A stretch of 8,879 nt of DNA from Pseudomonadota bacterium (GTDB lineage Bacteria; Pseudomonadota; Alphaproteobacteria; Acetobacterales; Acetobacteraceae), in the NCBI GenBank assembly GCA_021829055.1, contig JAJZCS010000065.1, positions 1-8,879 of the forward strand. The letters are read 5' to 3'. The notes beneath the pieces were generated by a model. The model saw only the letters and a list, made by a program, of their open reading frames with translations, did not search any database and was not told where the DNA came from. This document shows positions 1 to 6,006 of the stretch, in pieces. The translations under genes and the position numbers were made by a program. How positions within the stretch are numbered: position 1 is the first letter of the stretch; each line of letters begins with the position of its first letter.

Positions 1-1
1 C

Positions 2-466
2 CTGATCGGCGACGGTCCGCAGCGCCAAGAATTAGAGGCCCTCTCGGAGCGCCTTGGAGAGGAGAGGAACGTCGCGTTCCTCGGCTTTCGCGGTGACCGC
101 ATCGATTTCCTCAAGGGATTCGATATCTTCGTGCTCCCGTCCGAACTCGAGGGGATTCCGAGATGTCTGATGGAAGCGACAGGTGCCGGAGTCGCAGTTA
201 TTGCGACCGACATTCCGGGGTGTCGTGAGGTGGTGAATCCGGGGGAAACGGGGATTTTGTCACCGCCAGGCAACTCCGAAGAGTTGTCTCGGCAGATGAG
301 CCGGCTGATTGTAGATCACACGTTGCGCGCACGACTGGCACGCGCCGGGGCTGAGCGCACGCGCCAGCGCTATTCTGCTGATGCACTGGCTGGGGCCTAC
401 ACAGAACTCTACCAGTCCATGGTCGACGGCAACGCTCGTCAGGACGATCGGAGCACCGCACGATGA
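2..466 (+). CDS. Glycosyltransferase family 4, C-terminal part (5' end outside window)
   Basis: The reading frame is open from the first bases of the window, so this is the last 154 residues of a longer protein. It shows the nucleotide-sugar-binding half of a GT-B fold retaining glycosyltransferase. LIGDGPQ stands at the fragment start, VAFLGFRGD at about 24-32, and the EX7E-type signature at 48-60 (SELEGIPRCLMEA, glutamates E50 and E58), followed by GVAVIATDIPGCREVV. This signature is known to contact the donor sugar nucleotide in GT4 enzymes. The protein probably transfers a hexose or related sugar to a lipid-linked oligosaccharide at the cytoplasmic face of the inner membrane; the sugar cannot be predicted. 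The gene is GC-rich relative to the genes to the right. Its stop overlaps the next start as ATGA, indicating translational coupling. An internal GTG at 131 could be miscalled as the start, but the conserved motifs continue upstream of it. Confidence 0.93.
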   Translation: MIGDGPQRQELEALSERLGEERNVAFLGFRGDRIDFLKGFDIFVLPSELEGIPRCLMEATGAGVAVIATDIPGCREVVNPGETGILSPPGNSEELSRQMSRLIVDHTLRARLARAGAERTRQRYSADALAGAYTELYQSMVDGNARQDDRSTAR

Positions 467-1629
467 CGATGGTGAATCATCCTAATACTCGAAGGCTGGA
501 TTTCCTGGTTTTCTCAGACGATTGGGGAGAGCATCCGTCGAGCTGTCAGCACATCTTTCGACACATTGCCAAAGATCATCGGGTGATCTGGGTCAATACG
601 ATCGGGATGCGCAATCCTACTTTGAGCTGGACGGACGCCCGAAAGATGGTCGTTAAGATCTCGAAGATGCTCGGGAGAAAGCGAGAGTCGGTCACCACCG
701 AGAAAAATAAGAATATCACCGTCTGTCAACCGCTTATGTTGCCTGGCAGCCGATCTCGAGCGGTACGTGCATTTAATGCGCGCTCGGTGACACGTAAAGT
801 CACCGCCATGATGCGCGATCTGGTGATGACCGATCCGATTGTCGTCACAACTGTACCGAATGCAGCAGATTATCCAGAATTGCTGACAGGCCCCAAGGTC
901 GTCTATTACTGTGTGGACGATTTTTCCTTATGGCCGGGATTGGATGCTGATGTAGTGCGGGAAATGGAAGCACGCCTCTTGGCGCGGGCGGATTGCATTA
1001 TCGCTGCCTCGGAAACCCTCGCTCAGCGACTCTCAACGTCCGGAAAGCCTACGCACTTGCTCACGCATGGCGTCGATTTCGAGTTGTTCTCGACACACGC
1101 CGAAGCTGAGTTGCCTGCACTGAAGGACATTCCGCGGCCTAGGGTAGGGTTCTTCGGTCTCATAGACGGTAGAATGGACTGGGATTTAGTCGCGCAACTG
1201 GCGAAACAAATGCCAGATGTGTCACTTGTATTTGCCGGTCCTGTCGATACATCTGCTGGCGAGCTTCCGCACGCAGAAAATGTACATTTCATCGGGCGCG
1301 TTGACTACCAAAATTTGCCGGAATTCATTTCAGGTCTTGAGTCACTCATGCTGCCGTATCGAGCGGGTATGTTGGCAGATGCGCTCGCACCCCTGAAGCT
1401 GAAGGAATATTTGGCAACAGGTAAGCAAGTTTTAAGTACGCCGATCGCCGAGGCGCTTCGGTGGTCTAGTGCTGTTAAAATTGTATACACTGTTGCTGAA
1501 TGGATTGAAGCGCTACATAAAGTAGGCTGTGACGTACCGCCTGCCGAACGAAGCCAGACAATGAATCGCCTGGCAACAGAATCGTGGCGACACAAAGCAA
1601 ATGAGTATTTGAGGATATGCGCCTATTAA
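463..1629 (+). CDS. Glycosyltransferase (GT-B fold, GT1/GT4-like)
   Basis: A 388-residue protein beginning at an ATG that overlaps the preceding stop by four bases (ATGA), so both are probably translated from one message. The N-terminal half (LDFLVFSDDWGEHPSS at 12-27, VIWVNTIGMRNP at 41-52) and the central VVYYCVDDFSLWPG (146-159) with ADCIIAASETLAQRL (176-190) are typical of polysaccharide-locus glycosyltransferases of the TuaH-like kind. The C-terminal half has HGVDFELF (202-209), a second Rossmann-like start at PRVGFFGLIDG (226-236), VHFIGRVDYQNLPEFI (274-289) and the donor-binding region PLKLKEYLATGKQVLSTPIAE (310-330). No signal peptide or membrane segment is seen, so it is probably a peripheral cytoplasmic enzyme extending a lipid-linked glycan. 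Donor and acceptor are unknown. Length is normal for the group, and a 104-base gap separates it from the ligase gene. Confidence 0.9.
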   Translation: MTMVNHPNTRRLDFLVFSDDWGEHPSSCQHIFRHIAKDHRVIWVNTIGMRNPTLSWTDARKMVVKISKMLGRKRESVTTEKNKNITVCQPLMLPGSRSRAVRAFNARSVTRKVTAMMRDLVMTDPIVVTTVPNAADYPELLTGPKVVYYCVDDFSLWPGLDADVVREMEARLLARADCIIAASETLAQRLSTSGKPTHLLTHGVDFELFSTHAEAELPALKDIPRPRVGFFGLIDGRMDWDLVAQLAKQMPDVSLVFAGPVDTSAGELPHAENVHFIGRVDYQNLPEFISGLESLMLPYRAGMLADALAPLKLKEYLATGKQVLSTPIAEALRWSSAVKIVYTVAEWIEALHKVGCDVPPAERSQTMNRLATESWRHKANEYLRICAY

Positions 1630-1733
1630 CCGTATCTTAGACTAAGAATTTCGGTTGATGGGGCGTAGTTCCGGCAGTTGGGAAACTGAGGTCTACTCTC
1701 ATGGGGTCCGCTGACATGACGGGGTGGGGCTAG
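1630..1733 (+). promoter_or_regulatory. Gap before the ligase gene, possible start-region signals
   Basis: This 104-base non-coding gap interrupts an otherwise tightly packed rightward block. It ends in a purine-rich GGGGTGGGG (1721-1729) four bases before the ligase ATG at 1734, which may act as a G-rich ribosome binding site. Two small inverted repeats lie inside: TCTTAG-A-CTAAGA at 1635-1647 and CAGTT-GGGA-AACTG at 1675-1688. Neither is long enough or followed by a T run to be called a terminator. No convincing -35/-10 pair was found, so read-through from the upstream genes is as likely as a separate promoter. Confidence 0.25.
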
Positions 1734-3071
1734 ATGGGGCATCTGTTCTTTGTTGCAATGCTGGTGTGCGCTGCTGCAAGTCTGATATATCCATGGGTCG
1801 GAGTGCTTTATGGATATCTCTTTGTTGTTCTGCAACCTCAAGCAATATGGTGGTGGGATTTCACCGACAGTCGGGCAACATTTTGGGTAATAGTGCCGAC
1901 TTGCTTAGGCGTTATTTTCGGAATTCTAAGAAAGACGATCAAAATAGATTCACTAAAGAATCGTCGAAATCTATTCATTTTGGTCTTATGGATTTTTGTC
2001 ATTCAATCCTATTTCTTTGGTGCATATATCCATACGATAAGTCCCTGGCGGTTCACTATTCCGGCCGTAACTTTAAGTCGGCTAAATAAGATATTCTTTT
2101 TTTACTTTATTGCGTGTCTCTGCATTGACACAGAAAAGAAGGCCAAATATTTATTTGTCGTGATGTTGGTCTCGTTCGCCTATCTGATTTATTGGGCGAA
2201 TGAACAGTATCTAGCTGGGCATTGGATGGGGCGCCTTCATGGACCGTCTCTACTAACGGGCGGGGGGGTCTATTATGACCAGAATGACTTTGCTATGGCC
2301 TTTGTCGTAGCACAGCCTTTCATTTGGTATTTTGGCGCGAATTGTAAGTCGAAGGTCACAAGAATAGTGTCATGGGTTGCGTTGGCACTATCTTGGAACG
2401 CAATATTCCTTACAGGTTCGCGAGGCGGATTTTTAGGGCTGGTCGTCACGATATTTTTAATAATTCTCAGGTCGAAGCGACGTATGTTAGGGTTTGCGCT
2501 AATCCCCCTGTTTTTAATTGTTTTTATGCGGGAGGCCGGGCCTATCATGGTCTCGCGTGTCATGTCGCTTGATCACTATCAAGTGCATGCATCTGCGGAA
2601 GAGCGGCTGCACGCATGGCAAGCCGCTCGCCGGATGATAATCGCACATCCAATTACTGGCGTCGGGTTGGGATCATTTGGCCCTGCATTTCCCTATTACT
2701 CCCGACATCACCCGCGAGAAGCGCATGACACGTTTTATCAGATAGCGGCTGAATCCGGACTGGTCGCAGGAATCATGTACGCGCTGACTGTCCTTAGTCT
2801 TATTTCGTCACTTTGGAAAAACGGAAGGGAGCTAAAAAACCTTGCGCCAACGGAAGAATCAAATACGCTTCTGATGGTGAACGAGGCGACAATGATTGGA
2901 TTTACGGGATTGGCTGTGTGCTCCATATTTCTGTCCCTCCAGCAATTTGAAATTTTTTATTGCTTAAACGTGCTCGCCAATTCCGTTCTCTATATCAAAA
3001 AAAAGCAGGAAAAAATGTACCCCACGAACCACGTTGTTCACGATCTCACGATCTGCGAGAGCAAGCTGTGA
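1734..3071 (+). CDS. O-antigen ligase/polymerase-type membrane protein (exosortase A-associated ligase-like)
   Basis: A 445-residue polytopic inner-membrane protein with roughly ten or more hydrophobic segments (for example 4-34, 50-64, 79-96, 119-131, 138-153, 187-201, 211-226, 231-246, 251-265, 342-361 and 387-402). The short N-terminal module with LQPQAIWWWDF (33-43) resembles the N-terminal region of the putative O-glycosylation ligases found with exosortase A systems. Further in are YDQNDFAMAF (181-190) and LTGSRGGFLGL (226-236). A large periplasmic loop follows, containing HPITGVGLGSF (305-315) and the histidine/glutamate signature AHDTFYQIAAESG (330-342). In the Wzy/WaaL superfamily this loop handles the undecaprenyl-linked glycan. 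The likely role is to polymerise the repeat unit or transfer it to lipid A-core or protein; these options cannot be separated here. It has a G7 tract at 2262-2268 and an A8 tract at 2997-3004. The GT25 gene follows after 10 bases. Confidence 0.85.
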   Translation: MGHLFFVAMLVCAAASLIYPWVGVLYGYLFVVLQPQAIWWWDFTDSRATFWVIVPTCLGVIFGILRKTIKIDSLKNRRNLFILVLWIFVIQSYFFGAYIHTISPWRFTIPAVTLSRLNKIFFFYFIACLCIDTEKKAKYLFVVMLVSFAYLIYWANEQYLAGHWMGRLHGPSLLTGGGVYYDQNDFAMAFVVAQPFIWYFGANCKSKVTRIVSWVALALSWNAIFLTGSRGGFLGLVVTIFLIILRSKRRMLGFALIPLFLIVFMREAGPIMVSRVMSLDHYQVHASAEERLHAWQAARRMIIAHPITGVGLGSFGPAFPYYSRHHPREAHDTFYQIAAESGLVAGIMYALTVLSLISSLWKNGRELKNLAPTEESNTLLMVNEATMIGFTGLAVCSIFLSLQQFEIFYCLNVLANSVLYIKKKQEKMYPTNHVVHDLTICESKL

Positions 3072-3073
3072 GG
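3069..3073 (+). promoter_or_regulatory. Ribosome binding site of the GT25 gene
   Basis: TGAGG overlaps the ligase TGA stop (3069-3071) and lies 8 bases before the ATG at 3082. It is better placed for this ATG than for the ATG at 3088 (14 bases) and lies downstream of the possible TTG at 3034. It therefore supports 3082 as the start and implies coupling to ligase translation. Confidence 0.5.
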
Positions 3074-3081
3074 CTAAATCG

Positions 3082-3966
3082 ATGCCAATGAAAACGATAG
3101 TAATAAGTCGTGCACAAGACCAGAACCGAAGGGCGAGAATTCAGGCAAGTATTCCTGCATCGATTGATTGGGAATTCCTTGACGCCAGTGACGGACATCG
3201 CCCAAATTCAATCGGCGCGTGCTATGCAAAATTGATACCGATGACGTTCTGGCGCAACGACAAGATAAAGCCTGGCGCGTTTGGTTGCTTTGTATCGCAT
3301 TACAGAGCTTGGGAGGACTGTTTGCAGCGAAACACTAACGTTCTCATTCTTGAAGACGATGTCACCTTTTGCAAAAGCGATTCCATTATAAAGGAGATCC
3401 CGGATATAAATGATTGGGATTTGATTTTTGTAAACAGGGCTACAGTTGCATGGAATTTGTTGTATCAAGCGTATAGAGGTGCGAGTTACTGTCCCATTAC
3501 AACAGTCCGTAAAAAGATTGCGTTTAAAATTAGTCGGACACGTGCTGGCCGAAATGATGGTGAGTACGCCGCAGTAAGTGAACTCCGAGAAGTGGTCACA
3601 AGTCTTACAGGGTGGAATATTACGCCAGACAGTCATGATGCGCCTGGGGCGTATGGCTATATTGTGACTCCCGCTGGAGCGCGGAAACTTCTTGCGCTTT
3701 CGGATAGTCTTGGAGTGGTGGTTGGCGTTGACTGGTTTATGCTCGGGAGCTCGATGTCAGGTACAGTGCCGAGCGGTGCGTGGCAAATTCCCGAAAAGGT
3801 AGCGCGGTATTTCTTGAATTCCATAAAACTAAGAGCGGGAGTTTCATCAAGATGGCTAGTTGATTCAAATGATTATGGTGTCGGTGGTTCGGTGATAAAT
3901 CATTCCGAGATGATTCCTATCAAAGAATATGAGGCATTACTGAGTAGGCCGGTAAACAGCGCGTGA
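3082..3966 (+). CDS. Glycosyltransferase family 25 (LPS-type)
   Basis: A 294-residue cytoplasmic protein that fits the GT25 family, whose known members include LPS galactosyl/glucosyltransferases of Pasteurellaceae and Neisseria and the eukaryotic collagen galactosyltransferases. Signatures in order: MKTIVISRAQDQNRRARI (3-20), the usual GT25 opening in which the protein names its donor-binding strand and is followed by an arginine-rich turn; FLDASDG (32-38); GAFGCFVSHYRAWEDCL (65-81); the acidic metal-binding motif LILEDDV (88-94); and DAPGAYGYIVTPAGARKLL (186-204) with GVDWFML (215-221). The ATG at 3082 was chosen because TGAGG lies 8 bases upstream and the conserved domain begins at once; an in-frame TTG at 3034 would add 16 residues without family resemblance and overlap the ligase gene. 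It is the last gene of the rightward block. Sugar specificity is not predictable. Confidence 0.9.
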   Translation: MPMKTIVISRAQDQNRRARIQASIPASIDWEFLDASDGHRPNSIGACYAKLIPMTFWRNDKIKPGAFGCFVSHYRAWEDCLQRNTNVLILEDDVTFCKSDSIIKEIPDINDWDLIFVNRATVAWNLLYQAYRGASYCPITTVRKKIAFKISRTRAGRNDGEYAAVSELREVVTSLTGWNITPDSHDAPGAYGYIVTPAGARKLLALSDSLGVVVGVDWFMLGSSMSGTVPSGAWQIPEKVARYFLNSIKLRAGVSSRWLVDSNDYGVGGSVINHSEMIPIKEYEALLSRPVNSA

Positions 3967-4144
3967 TTTTTCAAGCAGCGTTGCGGACGTGTTTTCCTGT
4001 AGCAGATTCCGGATGACTTGCGGCTGCTTCTGTCGGCGGCGCAAGTGGCTGCGGACCCCGGCGCTGAGTTCAGCGCGATTGGCCGGGCGACTCTTGCCGA
4101 GACCATGGTCCCCTTTGTCACCGTAGTTGTCGCCTCGATACCTC
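3967..4144. other. Non-coding or decayed GC-rich segment with several palindromes
   Basis: No intact gene is visible between the GT25 stop and the presumed left end of the IS remnant. The segment is GC-rich like the IS and unlike the GT25 gene. It contains a 7-base stem pair ACTTGCG/CGCAAGT (4016-4022 and 4040-4046), a near-perfect palindrome GCGCTGA-GT-TCAGCGC (4061-4076) and a perfect 10-base palindrome GACCATGGTC (4101-4110). The minus strand stays open here with plausible GC-rich codon use: the frame reading leftward from about 4140 gives residues such as RSHLRRRQKQPQVIRNLLQE. This could be the end of a decayed gene or a second mobile-element fragment. I do not recognise it. Confidence 0.35.
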
Positions 4145-4307
4145 TGTAATCTTGGGGGCGTTGAGGAACGACAGTGGCTCGATACGGCAACGAATTCAGA
4201 GAACGGGCGGTGGCTCGACTGCTCCCGCCTGAGAGTGCGGAAGTTTCCCGGGTGTCCCAGGAGATTGGAGTGTCGGTGGCGACATTGGAACGGTGGCGTT
4301 CGGATGC

Positions 4308-4343
4308 GCTGTCCAGGCCCGCTCGCGAGCGGGCCTGGACAGC
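4308..4343. repeat. 36-base perfect palindrome inside orfA
   Basis: The 18-base half-site begins GCTGTCCAGG at 4308 and its exact reverse complement ends CCTGGACAGC at 4343, with the centre between 4325 and 4326 and no spacer. It is GC-rich and can form a hairpin or cruciform. It is translated in the first orfA frame as part of SRPARERAW. The frameshift in orfA lies only a few bases to the right, and such structures are known hotspots for replication slippage. No T run follows, so it is not a typical terminator. Confidence 0.9.
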
Positions 4344-4603
4344 CGCGGCCGGCTGGAGGCGGTGATCGCCACGGCGACGATGGACGAGGCACAGCGCAGC
4401 GCCTGGTGCCGCGAGAAAGGGGCTTTCCCCTCGGCCCTCGTGCAGTGGCGAGAGAGGGGGATGGCAGCGTTGGCTCAGCCCGAGGAGGCTCGAGCGATGC
4501 CGCTGGAGACGCGCCAGGATCGGCGACGAATCAAGGAGTTGGAGAAGGACCTCAGGCGCAAGGAGAAGGCGCTGGCGGAGACCACGGCGCTCCTTGTGCT
4601 GTC

Positions 4604-4642
4604 AAAAAAACTTGCTGCGATCGTCCCACCGGGCGGGGACGA
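4604..4642 (+). promoter_or_regulatory. Remnant programmed -1 frameshift signal of the IS
   Basis: A run of seven A at 4604-4610 is phased as A-AAA-AAA in the orfA frame, the heptamer type used for -1 slippage in IS3 elements. Slipping there enters the frame that runs through TCCDRPTGRGR into the orfB start at 4643. A 7-base stem TCGTCCC/GGGACGA (4621-4627 and 4636-4642, 8-base loop) begins ten bases after the slippery run and could be the stimulatory hairpin. The product would now end soon after the orfB truncation. Confidence 0.6.
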
Positions 4643-4681
4643 ATGATTTCCCTGGAAGATCGCCAAAGTATTGCTCGATCA
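4643..4681 (+). pseudogene. IS3-family transposase OrfB, first codons only
   Basis: The frame starts at ATG 4643, overlapping the orfA stop, and reads MISLEDRQSIARS, a typical OrfB N-terminus for this element type. After this the sequence no longer resembles a transposase, although the frame stays open to 4798 on unrelated sequence that runs into the 3' end of the opposite-strand sulfotransferase. The whole catalytic domain is absent. The breakpoint is therefore close to 4681, and the next 70 bases to the sulfotransferase stop are a junction of unknown origin. Confidence 0.6.
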
Positions 4682-4752
4682 CGATTTCCCCAATGCTCTC
4701 AATCACTTATCGACCTACCTCCGATCAACGTTTGGACAGCTCCGCCCGACAC

Positions 4753-5739
4753 CTATATTTTGAGCAAGATGGATCTGAGGAGATCTCGGAGACGATGAGC
4801 GGAGTAGCGATACTGTGTCTCATATTGCTCGTACAAGTAGGAGATAATTAGGTTCCGTTCAATTATCTCATCAAGAAATTTTGATTCAGGCACTAATGCT
4901 GGAGTTATACGGTCTGTCAAGGCAAAAGGGTGCCATGAGTCAGATGCGTATCCGAGAATGTCAAAATCACGTTTATAAAGTTGATAGATTAGCTGTGCGC
5001 TCGATTCTGTGAGGCATCCATGTTGGTCATCTCTGGCAGAGCGATTCTTGGTAGGAGGCGTAATAGATATAGAGTTTCCAAGATGTGAGTGTAGTGTTAA
5101 GAGAGTGTCTTGGAGGGTCTCAAGTTTTCCGATGTGTGTGTACGAAATCGCTGAATAAAAGATGTGATTGAGCTGTCTTCGCCAGTGCGGATTGCATGTA
5201 TCGAGGTCTTGTTCGGTAGAGAGAAATTTAAGAAATGCGTCGAAAGATGGAATCGACTTTCCTTCAATGGGGGGCGGGGCCCCGACTAGTTGTTCGTAAA
5301 TTGATTGATATCCGGGTTCGCACGGAATGATTTTATTCCTCCATGCGGAGATGAGCCTTGAGTAGGGATTGCGAACGATGCAAAAGCGGAGGAAAGACGG
5401 ATCAGTAAGCACATGTTCTTGTGTTTCGTTATCAAGATCAATAAGAGAAGGGAGCGGAATGTTGGCGCGCACGTGGATGAACATGTCCCTGCGCGTCTCG
5501 TGCAGAGGACCGATTTCGTATTTGATTGGCGGAGCACCGCTCAAATCTCTGAGTAAATGTTTGATTGTCGTACAGGCCGCTTTCGGTGTTTCAGCATAGA
5601 AAAGGCGGTGTTCGAGGCTGACAAATGTCCCGTAGGCGATTGATTCGGCAATCGTTTCGTTAGATAGGTGTGGATATGTGTTTTTAATTAATCGAACAAC
5701 ATATGAAATTTTCGTTGGATTCCTATGTAAGCGAATCAT
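4753..5739 (-). CDS. Carbohydrate sulfotransferase (sulfotransferase family 2-like)
   Basis: A 328-residue protein without signal peptide. It carries the two motifs that bind the sulfate donor PAPS in this superfamily: the 5'-phosphosulfate loop TPKAACTTIK (51-60), where the lysine and Cys-Thr-Thr follow the PK-x-x-[CS]-[ST] pattern, and the 3'-phosphate motif RNPYSRLISAW (123-133). NPHWRRQL (183-190) and the closing YKRDFDILGYA (255-265) also match family 2, which includes animal chondroitin and HNK-1 sulfotransferases and bacterial relatives. It should transfer sulfate to a hydroxyl of a sugar; in this context the target is probably the locus polysaccharide or a glycolipid. The ATG at 5739 was chosen for its CCGGAG ribosome binding site; an in-frame TTG at 5769 has none. 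It is AT-richer than the IS and transcribed toward it. The C-terminus looks complete. Confidence 0.87.
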   Translation of the reverse strand: MIRLHRNPTKISYVVRLIKNTYPHLSNETIAESIAYGTFVSLEHRLFYAETPKAACTTIKHLLRDLSGAPPIKYEIGPLHETRRDMFIHVRANIPLPSLIDLDNETQEHVLTDPSFLRFCIVRNPYSRLISAWRNKIIPCEPGYQSIYEQLVGAPPPIEGKSIPSFDAFLKFLSTEQDLDTCNPHWRRQLNHIFYSAISYTHIGKLETLQDTLLTLHSHLGNSISITPPTKNRSARDDQHGCLTESSAQLIYQLYKRDFDILGYASDSWHPFALTDRITPALVPESKFLDEIIERNLIISYLYEQYETQYRYSAHRLRDLLRSILLKI

Positions 5740-5744
5740 CTGAT

Positions 5745-5750
5745 CTCCGG
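5745..5750 (-). promoter_or_regulatory. Ribosome binding site of the sulfotransferase
   Basis: On the minus strand CCGGAG lies five bases upstream of the ATG at 5739. It decides this start over the TTG at 5769, which has only AT-rich sequence before it. Confidence 0.6.
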
Positions 5751-5907
5751 GGTCATTGAAATCGAACAATGGGAATTTTAGAATGCGTCAAAAATTAAAT
5801 ACGAGATTACGACGCTTTATGAATCAACTGTGTCATTGCCATCGATATCGCGACTAATAAAAAGAGAATATCGAGCGTTTGGAGATTCGGCAACTCATTC
5901 TAAATTA

Positions 5908-5935
5908 TTGAGCTTTTTTGTAGGTAAGTTAGATT
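5908..5935 (+). promoter_or_regulatory. Weak sigma-70-like promoter candidate for the GT2 gene
   Basis: TTGAGC and TAGATT, each matching four of six consensus bases, are separated by 16 bases and lie about 70 bases upstream of the GT2 start. In AT-rich sequence such pairs occur by chance. Confidence 0.2.
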
Positions 5936-6006
5936 TCGCGTAAAATTTCGAAAGCAAGTTCGTGTGACGCAACTTTGGCGTTCTTCTTAGGTCGAGCTTT
6001 TTGAAT

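Larger units (their letters stand above)
4174..4646 (+). pseudogene. IS3-family transposase OrfA, frameshifted
   Basis: The first part starts at a GTG (4174) with GAGGA at 4163-4167, a well-spaced ribosome binding site. It reads MARYGNEFRERAVARLL, then a helix-turn-helix (EVSRVSQEIGVSVATLERWR at about residues 23-42). This frame runs through the palindrome and stops at 4365. The second part continues in another frame from about 4350, reading RLEAVIATATMDEAQRSAW, a basic RRRIKELEKDLRRKEKALAE coiled-coil region and LLVLSKKLAAI, and stops at 4646. Restoring one missing C in the GCGGCCGGC stretch near 4350 would join AWTAAA directly to RLEAV, giving about 157 residues, a normal OrfA length. In intact elements OrfA is the DNA-binding regulator and the N-terminal part of the OrfAB transposase. 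Here it is non-functional. Confidence 0.8.
4145..4681 (+). mobile_element. IS3-family insertion sequence, truncated and frameshifted remnant
   Basis: The segment holds an orfA with a transposase-type helix-turn-helix and basic coiled coil, a short orfA/orfB overlap (ATGA at 4643-4646), an A7 slippery run before it and the first codons of orfB (MISLEDRQSIARS). This arrangement is the known organisation of IS3-family elements, where -1 frameshifting makes the OrfAB transposase. The left boundary is inferred from TGTAATCTTGGGGGC at 4145-4159, which begins with the TG expected at IS3 ends; no matching right inverted repeat remains because nearly all of orfB, including the DDE catalytic domain, is missing. 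The element is therefore dead. Its GC content is clearly higher than that of the flanking GT25 and sulfotransferase genes. Confidence 0.8.
5740..6006. other. Divergent AT-rich intergenic region
   Basis: The 267 bases between the sulfotransferase start and the GT2 start are AT-rich and contain no credible gene. They must hold the signals for both divergently read genes. The only rightward candidate I could pick by eye is TTGAGC (5908-5913), 16 bases, TAGATT (5930-5935). For the leftward gene, a TTTAAT-like -10 can be seen in the 5790s but lacks a matching -35. No long inverted repeat or operator was found. Confidence 0.4.

Noticed and set aside
198..461. Minus-strand open frame of 87 codons
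   Set aside because: It lies wholly inside the GT4 gene, whose conserved motifs are clear in the other strand; its translation is rich in Arg, Cys and Pro without family features.
1724..2089. Plus-strand open frame of 121 codons
   Set aside because: It is an out-of-frame shadow of the ligase N-terminus; the ligase frame has the membrane segments and family signatures.
3208..3636. Minus-strand open frame of 142 codons
   Set aside because: It is antisense to the GT25 catalytic core and has no recognisable domain or ribosome binding site.
4308..4343. Palindrome as a rho-independent terminator
   Set aside because: No T run follows on either side and it lies inside coding sequence; a perfect no-loop palindrome is not the usual terminator form.
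4336..4740. Eight-base direct match TGGACAGC at 4336-4343 and 4733-4740 as possible duplication
   Set aside because: Eight bases is close to chance in this length, and neither copy lies at a credible IS end.
4127..4798. Long plus-strand frame of 223 codons across the IS remnant
   Set aside because: Only its part from about 4610 matches the -1 product and orfB start; before that it is a shadow of orfA, and after 4681 it is unrelated junction sequence.
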